Shown here piece after piece: positions 1 to 5,401 of a stretch of DNA of 5,401 nt (positions are counted from its first letter, which is position 1; the number at the start of each line of letters is the position of its first letter). The position numbers and the translations under genes are program-made. The notes under the pieces were generated by a model that ran no database searches, was not told where the DNA came from, and saw only the letters and a program-made list of their open reading frames with translations. Source of the stretch: Gammaproteobacteria bacterium (GTDB lineage Bacteria > Pseudomonadota > Gammaproteobacteria > GRL18); assembly GCA_024511395.1 (NCBI GenBank), contig JANELJ010000158.1:1-5401 (forward strand), read 5' to 3'.

Positions 1-66
1 GACTATCGGTTAACTGAGGTAATCAATAAATTTTAAATGATTCTCCTTTTTGGGGGAGCTGAAACT

Positions 67-77
67 CTAAACTTTAG
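67..77. repeat. 11-bp palindrome CTAAACTTTAG, copy 1 (possible operator)
   Basis: CTAAA-C-TTTAG is a self-complementary site with one central base. Its exact reverse complement recurs at 146-156, with centres 79 bp apart. This copy lies about 90 bp upstream of the rimO -10 box. Two identical palindromes around a promoter are the usual arrangement for a dimeric repressor or activator, but I do not recognise the motif as that of a named regulator. Confidence 0.4.
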
Positions 78-145
78 TTACTATAAAAGTGAAAAATAAA
101 ATCTGAGCTTAGCCATAGTTTATTGGGCAGGAGAATACCATAAGC

Positions 146-156
146 CTAAAGTTTAG
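146..156. repeat. 11-bp palindrome CTAAAGTTTAG, copy 2 (possible operator in rimO promoter)
   Basis: This is the reverse complement of the site at 67-77. It ends eight bases before the -10 box, in the region where a -35 element or RNA polymerase contacts would lie. A protein bound here would directly affect rimO transcription. The position and repetition are seen in the sequence; the regulatory role is inferred. Confidence 0.4.
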
Positions 157-164
157 AAAGTTGT

Positions 165-170
165 TATAAT
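165..170 (+). promoter_or_regulatory. extended -10 promoter box for rimO and the downstream operon
   Basis: A perfect TATAAT lies at 165-170 and is preceded by TG one base upstream (162-163), giving the extended -10 form TGnTATAAT. No good -35 hexamer sits 16-18 bases upstream, which fits an extended -10 promoter because these can work without one. A start near position 177 would leave a leader of about 27 bases before the rimO ATG. It is the best promoter candidate for the rimO-cmoA-cmoB-SET series. The sequence shows the motif; its activity is inferred. Confidence 0.6.
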
Positions 171-203
171 GACGCCTCAAATCGGAAAAAGTTCAGAGGC
201 AGT

Positions 204-1574
204 ATGTCATTAGATACTCAGGCCGGGCTATCGGCTCCTAAAATCGGTTTTATCAGCCTGAGCTCTCCCAAGGCGCTGGTGGATTCAGAGCATATCCTTA
301 CCCGCCTGCGGGCAGAAGGTTATGATATTGGTGATTCCTACCAGAATGCAGAATTAGTAGTGGTGAATACCTGTGGATTTATTGATGCCGCAGTGGAAGA
401 ATCCCTAGATGCCATTGGTGAAGCACTGGCTGAAAACGGCAAGGTTATTGTCACCGGCTGTCTGGGTGGTAAAGGGGATATCGTTAAACAGACTCATCCC
501 AATGTTCTGGTTGTAACCGGCCCTCATGCTCTGGAAGAAGTTATGGCAGCGGAGCATGAACATATTCCTCCGCAGCACGATCCGTATACTAGTCTGATCC
601 CCGAAGGCGGCATTAAATTAACGCCCCGGTATTATGCCTATTTAAAAATATCAGAAGGCTGTAATCACAGTTGCAGTTTCTGTATTATTCCCTCGCTCAG
701 AGGTCGGCTGGTCAGCCGTCCTGTGGGTGAAGTCCTGCAGGAAGCTGAAAACCTGATGCATGCTGGTGTTAAGGAACTGCTGCTGGTGTCTCAGGATACC
801 TCAGTTTATGGTCTAGATGTTAAATACCAGACCTGCTTCTATCAGGGACGTCCGGTTAAAACCCGTTTTAAGGAACTGGCCTCAGCCCTGGACGAACTGG
901 ATGCCTGGGTGCGTATGCACTATGTTTACCTTTATCCCCATGTGGATGATATTACCCCTTTAATGGCCGAAGGTAAGATTCTGCCTTATCTGGACATCCC
1001 CCTGCAGCATGCCAATACCGATATTCTAAAAGCCATGAAGCGTCCGGCCAATACCGAAAATATGCTCCAGCGTATTGCCTCCTGGCGTGAAATCTGTCCA
1101 GATATTACCTTAAGAAGCACCTTTATTGTCGGCTTTCCCGGTGAAACTGAAGCCCAGTTTGAAGAACTGCTGGAGTTTACCCGGAAGATCCAGTATGACC
1201 GGATTGGGGCATTTAAGTATTCAGCCGTAGAAGGTGCTGCAGCTAACCAAATTGCTGAGCCAGTGCCGGAAGAAGTTAAAGAGCAACGACTGGCCCGCTT
1301 AATGGAACTTCAGGCTGAAATCAGCTTTAACAAACTGCAGAAAAAAATCGGCCAGAGTATGCGTGTGCTGATTAACAGTATTGATGAAAAAGGCGTGGTG
1401 GCACGCAGTGCTGCCGATGCACCGGAAGTAGACGGTCTGGTATTTATTGATGCTCTGGAAAATGCAGAATTTGATCAAACGGCTGGTCTGAAACCAGGGA
1501 TTTTGTTAATGTTAAAATTATTGATAATAGCGAACATGATCTCTGGGCCAAGCTCTTATAACCCGAGCTTATAA
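204..1574 (+). CDS. rimO: ribosomal protein S12 methylthiotransferase RimO, with Cys-to-Ser change and 3' frameshift
   Basis: RimO is a radical-SAM enzyme that adds a methylthio group to the beta carbon of the conserved Asp of ribosomal protein S12 (Asp89 in E. coli). The sequence shows the N-terminal UPF0004 domain, with the NTCGFID block at 55-61 and the TGC block at 84-86. The radical-SAM cysteines are C153, C157 and C160, and a C-terminal TRAM-like region follows. E. coli RimO has a cysteine at 17 in SLGCPK, which binds the auxiliary cluster; here the block reads SLSSPK, with Ser21 (TCT, 264-266) in its place. The frame as read ends at 1574, but its last 24 residues are not RimO-like. Adding one base near 1499-1500 gives the usual ending DFVNVK...EHDLWAKLL, stopping at 1559-1561 (about 452 aa; E. 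coli has 441). The ATG at 204 follows AGAGG with a four-base gap. Activity is doubtful. Confidence 0.9.
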   Translation: MSLDTQAGLSAPKIGFISLSSPKALVDSEHILTRLRAEGYDIGDSYQNAELVVVNTCGFIDAAVEESLDAIGEALAENGKVIVTGCLGGKGDIVKQTHPNVLVVTGPHALEEVMAAEHEHIPPQHDPYTSLIPEGGIKLTPRYYAYLKISEGCNHSCSFCIIPSLRGRLVSRPVGEVLQEAENLMHAGVKELLLVSQDTSVYGLDVKYQTCFYQGRPVKTRFKELASALDELDAWVRMHYVYLYPHVDDITPLMAEGKILPYLDIPLQHANTDILKAMKRPANTENMLQRIASWREICPDITLRSTFIVGFPGETEAQFEELLEFTRKIQYDRIGAFKYSAVEGAAANQIAEPVPEEVKEQRLARLMELQAEISFNKLQKKIGQSMRVLINSIDEKGVVARSAADAPEVDGLVFIDALENAEFDQTAGLKPGILLMLKLLIIANMISGPSSYNPSL

Positions 1575-1588
1575 TCAGCTTTTATAAT
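1570..1588 (+). promoter_or_regulatory. two tandem TATAAT hexamers before cmoA (weak promoter candidate)
   Basis: Two perfect TATAAT hexamers lie at 1570-1575 and 1583-1588, each within an AGCTT...ATAAT half-repeat, in the short gap between rimO and cmoA. Neither has a recognisable -35 box or a TG extension. They might drive cmoAB independently of rimO, or may just reflect AT-rich spacer sequence. Confidence 0.22.
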
Positions 1589-1603
1589 TATGTATGATGA
1601 TTT

Positions 1604-2326
1604 ATGACAAGGGATAAAATATACGCTCGGCCGCTGGACAAACTGGTGGACTTTAATTTTGATGAACGGGTAGCCTGTGTTTTTCCTGATATGATTAATC
1701 GCTCGGTACCCGGATATACCAGTATTGTTGCCATGACCGGGATACTGGCAGCTGAGTTTTATCGAAGCGGCAGTGTTTGCTATGATCTGGGCTGCTCTCT
1801 GGGTGCTTCGTCTTTATCCATGGCCAAAGCCATCAATGATCCATCAGTCAGTATTATTGCCGTGGATAATTCTCAGGCTATGCTCAATAAGGTGGATGAA
1901 TTATTGCCTCCTGAAATTAAACAGAAAATCCGTTTTGTCTGTGCGGATATTAACGATATTAATATTCGCAATGCATCCATTGTAGTCATGAACTTTACCC
2001 TGCAGTTTATAACACCACAAAAACGTACACCATTATTATCAAAAATCTATCAGGGTATGCAGACTGGCGGTATTCTGATTTTAAGTGAAAAACTTAACTA
2101 TGAAAATGAGCAGGAACAGCAGTTATTAATTGAAATGCATCACTTCTTTAAAAAGGCCAATGGCTATACGGATATGGAAATCAGCCAGAAACGCCAGGCA
2201 CTGGGAAATGTCCTGCTGCCGGAAACCCTGGAACAGCATAAAAGCCGTTTGCACAAGGCTGGTTTTAAACAGACAGAACAGTGGTTTCAGTGTTTTAACT
2301 TTGCCTCTCTTATTGCCGTTAAATAA
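1604..2326 (+). CDS. cmoA: carboxy-S-adenosyl-L-methionine synthase CmoA
   Basis: CmoA converts SAM and prephenate into carboxy-SAM and phenylpyruvate; carboxy-SAM is then used by CmoB to make cmo5U at tRNA position 34. The 240-residue protein is close to the E. coli length (247). It carries family blocks throughout: FDERVA...FPDM at 19-30, RSVPGY at 33-38, the SAM-binding DLGCSLG at 61-67, the acidic strand end AVDNS at 86-90, NFTLQF at 130-135, KANGYTDMEISQKR at 184-197 and WFQCFNF at 227-233. The ATG at 1604 is the first in frame after a stop at 1598-1600. No strong Shine-Dalgarno is visible, so expression may depend on coupling with rimO. It ends six bases before cmoB, which takes its product. 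The gene appears intact. Confidence 0.96.
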   Translation: MTRDKIYARPLDKLVDFNFDERVACVFPDMINRSVPGYTSIVAMTGILAAEFYRSGSVCYDLGCSLGASSLSMAKAINDPSVSIIAVDNSQAMLNKVDELLPPEIKQKIRFVCADINDINIRNASIVVMNFTLQFITPQKRTPLLSKIYQGMQTGGILILSEKLNYENEQEQQLLIEMHHFFKKANGYTDMEISQKRQALGNVLLPETLEQHKSRLHKAGFKQTEQWFQCFNFASLIAVK

Positions 2327-2332
2327 ATACCT

Positions 2333-3322
2333 ATGCCGGACTTAAACTTTTTATACTCATCCCTTTATGCGGCCATGCAGGATACCCCTCTGGAATCCTG
2401 GGCGCAGATTCTGCCGGAACAGCTTAAAACATTGACAGCAGAAACTCATGGTGACTATCCCCGCTGGCAGCAGGCACTTGAGCAACTGCCTGACTGTAAA
2501 TCCGCCCATGTTGATTTTAATTCAGATAATCTGCATATCACCTGCAATAATATTGATATGCTTCAGCTTGAGCAAAGTCTGAAGCAATTATCCCCCTGGC
2601 GTAAAGGTCCGTATAAAATTAATGATCTGCTGATAGATACCGAGTGGAATTCAGACTGGAAATGGCAGCGGATAAGGAAATACCTGTCCCCTTTAAAGAA
2701 TCGTTCAATTCTGGATGTGGGCTGCGGTAACGGCTATCATTGCTGGCGTATGTATGGAGAGGGTGCCCGACTGGTAATTGGTATTGATCCGTCCTGGTTA
2801 TTCTGGATGCAGTTTCAGGCCATTAAGCATTTTACTGGTTCCCGTGCGGTGTATTTGCTGTCCATGGGAATAGAAGGATTGCCAAAGGATTTAAATGGTT
2901 TTGATACGGTATTTTCCATGGGAGTACTGTATCACCGCCGTTCGCCTATTGATCACTTACTACAGTTGAAAAGTGCTCTGCGTAAAGGTGGTGAACTGGT
3001 TCTGGAAACGCTCATTATAGAGGGTGCGGAAAGAGAAGCTCTGGTACCGGATAATCGTTATGCCAAAATGAGCAATGTCTGGTTTCTGCCCAGTGTACCT
3101 ACATTAACTCAGTGGTTGCAGCGTTGCGGCTTTATTAATATTAAAGTCGTGGACATTAACCAGACCTCTATTGAGGAACAACGTACAACAGAATGGATGC
3201 CGTATGATTCTCTGGAAACATTTCTGGATCCGGCTGATCATAATAAAACCATAGAAGGTTATCCAGCACCTTTGCGGGCCACATTTATTGCTGAAAAGCC
3301 TGAATATCAATTAATGATATAA
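2333..3322 (+). CDS. cmoB: tRNA U34 carboxymethyltransferase CmoB
   Basis: CmoB transfers the carboxymethyl group of carboxy-SAM to 5-hydroxyuridine at tRNA position 34, giving cmo5U, which widens wobble decoding in four-codon boxes. The 329-residue protein matches the family length (E. coli 323). The Rossmann block ILDVGCGNGYH lies at 126-136, IDPS at 151-154 and FSMGVLYHRR at 194-203. Residues known to bind carboxy-SAM in E. coli CmoB are present at the same numbers: Lys91 in WRKGP, Trp105, Lys110, Met196, Tyr200 and Arg315 in PAPLR. The N-terminal 90 residues form the less conserved extra domain. The gene starts six bases after cmoA, so co-translation is likely. Nothing appears broken. Confidence 0.97.
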   Translation: MPDLNFLYSSLYAAMQDTPLESWAQILPEQLKTLTAETHGDYPRWQQALEQLPDCKSAHVDFNSDNLHITCNNIDMLQLEQSLKQLSPWRKGPYKINDLLIDTEWNSDWKWQRIRKYLSPLKNRSILDVGCGNGYHCWRMYGEGARLVIGIDPSWLFWMQFQAIKHFTGSRAVYLLSMGIEGLPKDLNGFDTVFSMGVLYHRRSPIDHLLQLKSALRKGGELVLETLIIEGAEREALVPDNRYAKMSNVWFLPSVPTLTQWLQRCGFINIKVVDINQTSIEEQRTTEWMPYDSLETFLDPADHNKTIEGYPAPLRATFIAEKPEYQLMI

Positions 3323-3345
3323 AATATAAAGCGAAAAAAGCCAAC

Positions 3346-3666
3346 ATGAAAAAAACAGATAAACCATCGGTTTATGTAAAAGACAGTGAGATCCACGGCA
3401 AAGGATTGTTTGCATCCAGAGATATTAAAAAGGGTGAGCTTATTGGCGAGTTTAAACACAAGCCGGCTAAAAAGGATGGTATGTATGTTCTATGGGTAGA
3501 AGAAGACCGAGGCTACCGGGTTCTGGATGATTTTAAATACATCAACCACAGCAATAAACCTAATGCGGCTTATTATGATGACTTTACTGTTATGGCATTA
3601 AAAAAAATAAAAAAAGACGAAGAAATTACCCATCACTATGGGGAAGATCTGGCTGAAGATGCCTAG
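3346..3666 (+). CDS. compact SET-domain protein, putative protein-lysine methyltransferase
   Basis: This 106-residue protein is essentially a bare SET domain, the fold that methylates lysines in proteins using SAM. The first SET block, IHGKGLFASRDIKKGELIGEF, spans residues 16-36. The pseudoknot block YINHSNKPNA is at 65-74 with the Asn-His-Ser core at 67-69. The final block, EEITHHYGED, is at 92-101, with Tyr98 where the catalytic tyrosine sits. There are no pre-SET or post-SET cysteine clusters, as is usual for small bacterial members. The protein is rich in lysine. The ATG lies 23 bases after the cmoB stop and lacks a clear Shine-Dalgarno. The stop overlaps the start of the glycosyltransferase by eight bases. 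Its substrate is unknown; its place after rimO and cmoAB hints at a translation factor or ribosomal protein, but that is inference from position only. Confidence 0.85.
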   Translation: MKKTDKPSVYVKDSEIHGKGLFASRDIKKGELIGEFKHKPAKKDGMYVLWVEEDRGYRVLDDFKYINHSNKPNAAYYDDFTVMALKKIKKDEEITHHYGEDLAEDA

Positions 3667-4490
3667 GACGCATAAACATATACTTTTTGTAGTCTCCAGT
3701 CATGGTTATGGTCACCTGTCACAGATTGCACCGGTGGTCAATGCCTTAAAACAGGCTAATCCTGAATATACTGTATCAATACAGACGGCACTGCCCCTTG
3801 AAATCCTGTCCGCCCGAATTAAGGTGCCGTTCAACTAGATTTTGATGGGGATGTGGGTCTGTTAATGGACGATGCCGTAACAGTTAAAACAGAAGCTACC
3901 AGGCTGGCCTACCGCACTTTTCATAATCAATGGGAGGACAACTTTCAGAAACAGCTTGATATTCTGCAAAGCTGTAAAGTTGATCTGGTGATAGAAGATA
4001 TTCCTTATTTGCCTCTGCTTGCGGCCCAGGAACTGAATCTTAAAACCATTGCAGTCTGTTCCCTGAATTGGGCTGATATTTTAAGCAGGATAACGAAATG
4101 GAAGAGTATATGGAACTTATACGACGTGCTTATAGTCAGGCGGATGTGTTTTTAAAACCTCAACCTTCCATGTCTATGTCATGGTTATCTAATAGTAAAA
4201 TTATTCAGGACCGGCCGGGAGCTTCTGACGTGTCTTTTACATTCAGTGAGAAAAAGTGGCTGCATAGTATTCAGGATACCTCACTGAGTTTTACCGATAT
4301 TGTGCAGTCTGTAGAAGTGCTTATTACTAAGCCGGGTTATGGCCTGTTTGCAGAAGCAGCCTTTGGCCGTAAACCGGTATTTTATGTAGTTCGCCCCGAT
4401 TGGCTGGAAGAACCATACCTGCTGCAATGGTTAAAGGACTATGTAAATATGATAGAAATATCAAAAAATGAATCAACAGTACTAAAATAG
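3659..4490 (+). pseudogene. broken GT-B-like glycosyltransferase (two frameshifts, internal and C-terminal loss)
   Basis: Three consecutive reading frames together spell one protein resembling MurG-like GT-B transferases. The first, from ATG 3659, has the N-terminal glycine motif SSHGYGHLSQ and stops at 3836-3838. One extra T near 3830-3831 would join it to a second frame as KVPFQLDFDGDVGLL. The second frame runs to about 4080, where one extra T in the TTTT run would join it to the third as NWADIFKQDNEMEE. The third frame holds KPQPSMSM and the donor-site region ITKPGYGLFAEAAFG...WLEEPYLLQWL, then stops at 4488-4490. Between WLSNSK and LSFTDIV roughly 50 residues expected in this family seem absent, and so does the C-terminal tail. 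The start overlaps the SET stop, so it was once translationally coupled. The exact donor and acceptor cannot be told. Clearly non-functional as read. Confidence 0.8.
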
Positions 4491-5028
4491 TACCGGCGAT
4501 AAAACCGACCAGATGAGCCTGGGGCAGAGATGGCCAGAGCGTGTGTGAAAACAGACTGTCCCGAGTATAAAGTTTATACATTATTTTAGCTGAACTGATT
4601 AAATAGATACTGGTGGAAAAACATCCTGTAAGAGACAACGGCTTAGTATGCAGCTGCCACTGCTGATAAAGTGCCATAATCAGCAGGGTATTTAATACTC
4701 CGGATAGTCCGGCATAATTAATGACTTCGTTACTACTGAACAGATAAAGGTTAATAAAAACAATACCAGTAAACAAAGCGGTAAAAAGCAGTAGACGGCT
4801 GTGTTGTTCAATCAGTGCGGATAAAATAATAAAAACAGCAAGGTTTAATATTAAATGTTGTGTATCTGAATGTACCAGATGTCCGGTCATATAACGCCAT
4901 AATTCTCCCCGAGTTATTTGCTCTGCATTAAAATATAAAGCTTCAGGTACGGTACCAAAAACAAAATACAGTAATGCTATAGATAGTGACAGATTAATAG
5001 TTATTCTGTAATTGTTTAAAAACTGCAT
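4327..5028 (-). CDS. rrtA: rhombosortase (rhomboid-family intramembrane serine protease)
   Basis: Rhombosortases are small rhomboid proteases of the inner membrane that cleave GlyGly-CTERM tails of exported proteins, many of them type II secretion substrates. The 233-residue frame shows the family block ITRGELWRYMTGHLVH at 38-53 followed by QHLILNL at 57-63. The catalytic Ser109 lies in the GLSGV motif (107-111) and the catalytic histidine is His172 in AHLVG. About six hydrophobic segments fit the core rhomboid fold. AAGGAA at 5040-5035 lies six bases upstream of the ATG, a good ribosome site. The last 45 or so residues, after about 188, are antisense to the glycosyltransferase and are polar and unlike the family, so the original stop appears lost by a deletion joining the two genes. 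The active site is intact. A GlyGly-CTERM frame lies immediately upstream. Confidence 0.88.
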   Translation of the reverse strand: MQFLNNYRITINLSLSIALLYFVFGTVPEALYFNAEQITRGELWRYMTGHLVHSDTQHLILNLAVFIILSALIEQHSRLLLFTALFTGIVFINLYLFSSNEVINYAGLSGVLNTLLIMALYQQWQLHTKPLSLTGCFSTSIYLISSAKIMYKLYTRDSLFSHTLWPSLPQAHLVGFIAGTILVLLIHFLIFLSYLHSPLTIAAGMVLPANRGELHKIPVYGQRLLLQTGHNPA

Positions 5029-5054
5029 TTTTTATTCCTTTTTTCTTACCCGAG

Positions 5055-5077
5055 AGCGCGGGCAGGATACCCACGCT
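5055..5077 (-). other. hairpin between the GlyGly-CTERM frame and rrtA
   Basis: On the minus strand AGCGTGGG and CCCGCGCT pair as an eight-base stem with one G-U pair and a seven-base loop. The G-U would be an A-C mismatch on the plus strand, so the structure favours the minus transcript. No U-run follows, so it is not a typical intrinsic terminator. It sits just before the rrtA ribosome site and could stabilise or divide the two-gene transcript. Confidence 0.4.
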
Positions 5078-5095
5078 TCCAGGAAGGAAAGAGAG

Positions 5096-5323
5096 TTAAT
5101 TCTGTAAAAGTGGCTTTCTGAAAAACATCAGTAAAGGTAATAGCAATAACAGACCCCATAAGTCCAGAGCACCGCCACCGTTACTACCCACATAAGAACG
5201 GTTACCTGAAAATACAGGCTGGTTCTGATCCACCCGGCGGCTGGCAGGAGACTTCTGAGCACGAAGGGATCTGGCCTGATTCTCAGTATTTAGTCCACCC
5301 TGAATAAAACATATAGCATTGAT
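5096..5323 (-). pseudogene. GlyGly-CTERM sorting tail of a truncated rhombosortase substrate
   Basis: The minus-strand frame upstream of rrtA is open from a stop at 5326-5324 to the stop at 5098-5096. It ends with a textbook GlyGly-CTERM signal: GSNGGGALDLW (from about 5188), a run of Leu/Pro/Met/Phe forming a membrane segment, then Arg-Lys near the end. This class of tail is recognised and cut by rhombosortase, and rrtA starts 68 bases downstream. The preceding 45 or so residues are polar and rich in Gln, Arg and Ser. No ATG occurs in the frame. The in-frame GTG codons at 5233-5231 and 5191-5189 lack a visible Shine-Dalgarno, and there is no signal peptide, which a true substrate needs. It is best read as the 3' remnant of a larger exported protein; a functional mini-protein with a non-standard start is possible but less likely. 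Confidence 0.7.
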
Positions 5324-5401
5324 TTATAAAGAAATATTGCTTGATTATGGGTGTTAAATTTGCAAGTTTTTGGTAAAATAAGCCTTATTAACCTGAATTC
5401 T
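5324..5401. other. AT-rich non-coding end of the window
   Basis: All three minus frames either stop or give only very short peptides here. No signal peptide or export-protein N-terminus can be joined to the GlyGly-CTERM frame with a single indel. I see no convincing promoter; the CATAAT hexamer at 5350-5345 on the minus strand lacks a well-placed -35 partner. Confidence 0.4.

Noticed and set aside
1..36. Eleven-codon open stretch at the left edge ending in TAA, possibly the tail of an upstream gene.
   Set aside because: Too short to identify or to separate from chance.
43..58. CTCC...GGAG inverted repeat that might be a terminator of an upstream gene.
   Set aside because: Only four Watson-Crick pairs plus G-U pairs, and no U-run after it on either strand.
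174..200. GCCTC (174-178) and GAGGC (196-200) could pair and hide the rimO Shine-Dalgarno.
   Set aside because: The predicted transcript start near 177 would exclude most of the 5' arm, and the stem is only five bases.
930..932. RimO reads YVYLYPHV where E. coli has YVYPYPHV.
   Set aside because: Leucine followed by an aromatic or His and then Pro occurs at this position in other methylthiotransferases of the family, so it is not clearly damaging.
1773..2345. Two plus-strand open frames overlapping cmoA in another frame.
   Set aside because: They are shadow frames of cmoA with no family resemblance.
3104..3310. Minus-strand open frame of 68 codons inside cmoB.
   Set aside because: It lies wholly in the antisense of a well-conserved gene and shows no domain or ribosome site.
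4479..4493. Perfect inverted repeat GTACTA-AAA-TAGTAC over the glycosyltransferase stop, considered as a bidirectional terminator.
   Set aside because: The stem is six AT-rich pairs with a three-base loop, no convincing U-run follows directly, and it lies within the rrtA coding frame.

Overview
The window looks like a piece of a gammaproteobacterial chromosome. It carries the wobble-uridine modification pair cmoA-cmoB, which is largely a gammaproteobacterial trait, next to a RimO-type S12 methylthiotransferase and a rhombosortase with a GlyGly-CTERM tail. Base composition is moderate to slightly AT-rich. The genus cannot be named from the sequence.

Layout. Positions 1-203 are non-coding and carry the likely rimO promoter (an extended -10 box) plus two copies of an 11-bp palindrome. 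A plus-strand series follows: rimO (204-about 1561/1574), cmoA (1604-2326), cmoB (2333-3322), a small SET-domain protein (3346-3666) and a GT-B-like glycosyltransferase (3659-4490). Gaps are short or overlapping, so this is probably one transcription unit acting mainly on the translation machinery: RimO modifies ribosomal protein S12, and CmoA and CmoB make cmo5U34 in tRNAs. From the right, rrtA (rhombosortase, 5028-4327) runs convergently into the glycosyltransferase. Behind it lies a short minus-strand reading frame (5323-5096) ending in a clear GlyGly-CTERM sorting tail, the expected class of rhombosortase substrate.

The main surprise is uneven decay. cmoA, cmoB and the SET gene are intact, with their key residues present. 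rimO has lost the first cysteine of its auxiliary iron-sulfur cluster (Ser at residue 21) and carries a one-base frameshift near its 3' end. The glycosyltransferase has two one-base frameshifts, an apparent internal deletion and a lost C-terminus that runs into the antisense of rrtA. The rrtA reading frame overruns its expected end by about 45 codons. The GlyGly-CTERM frame has no credible start codon or signal peptide. This could be early genome reduction in a host-associated lineage, local loss of constraint, or consensus errors. The intact SET gene contains A-tracts of 7-8 bases in correct frame, which argues against simple homopolymer error.

I found no mobile element, CRISPR array, tRNA or rRNA gene.
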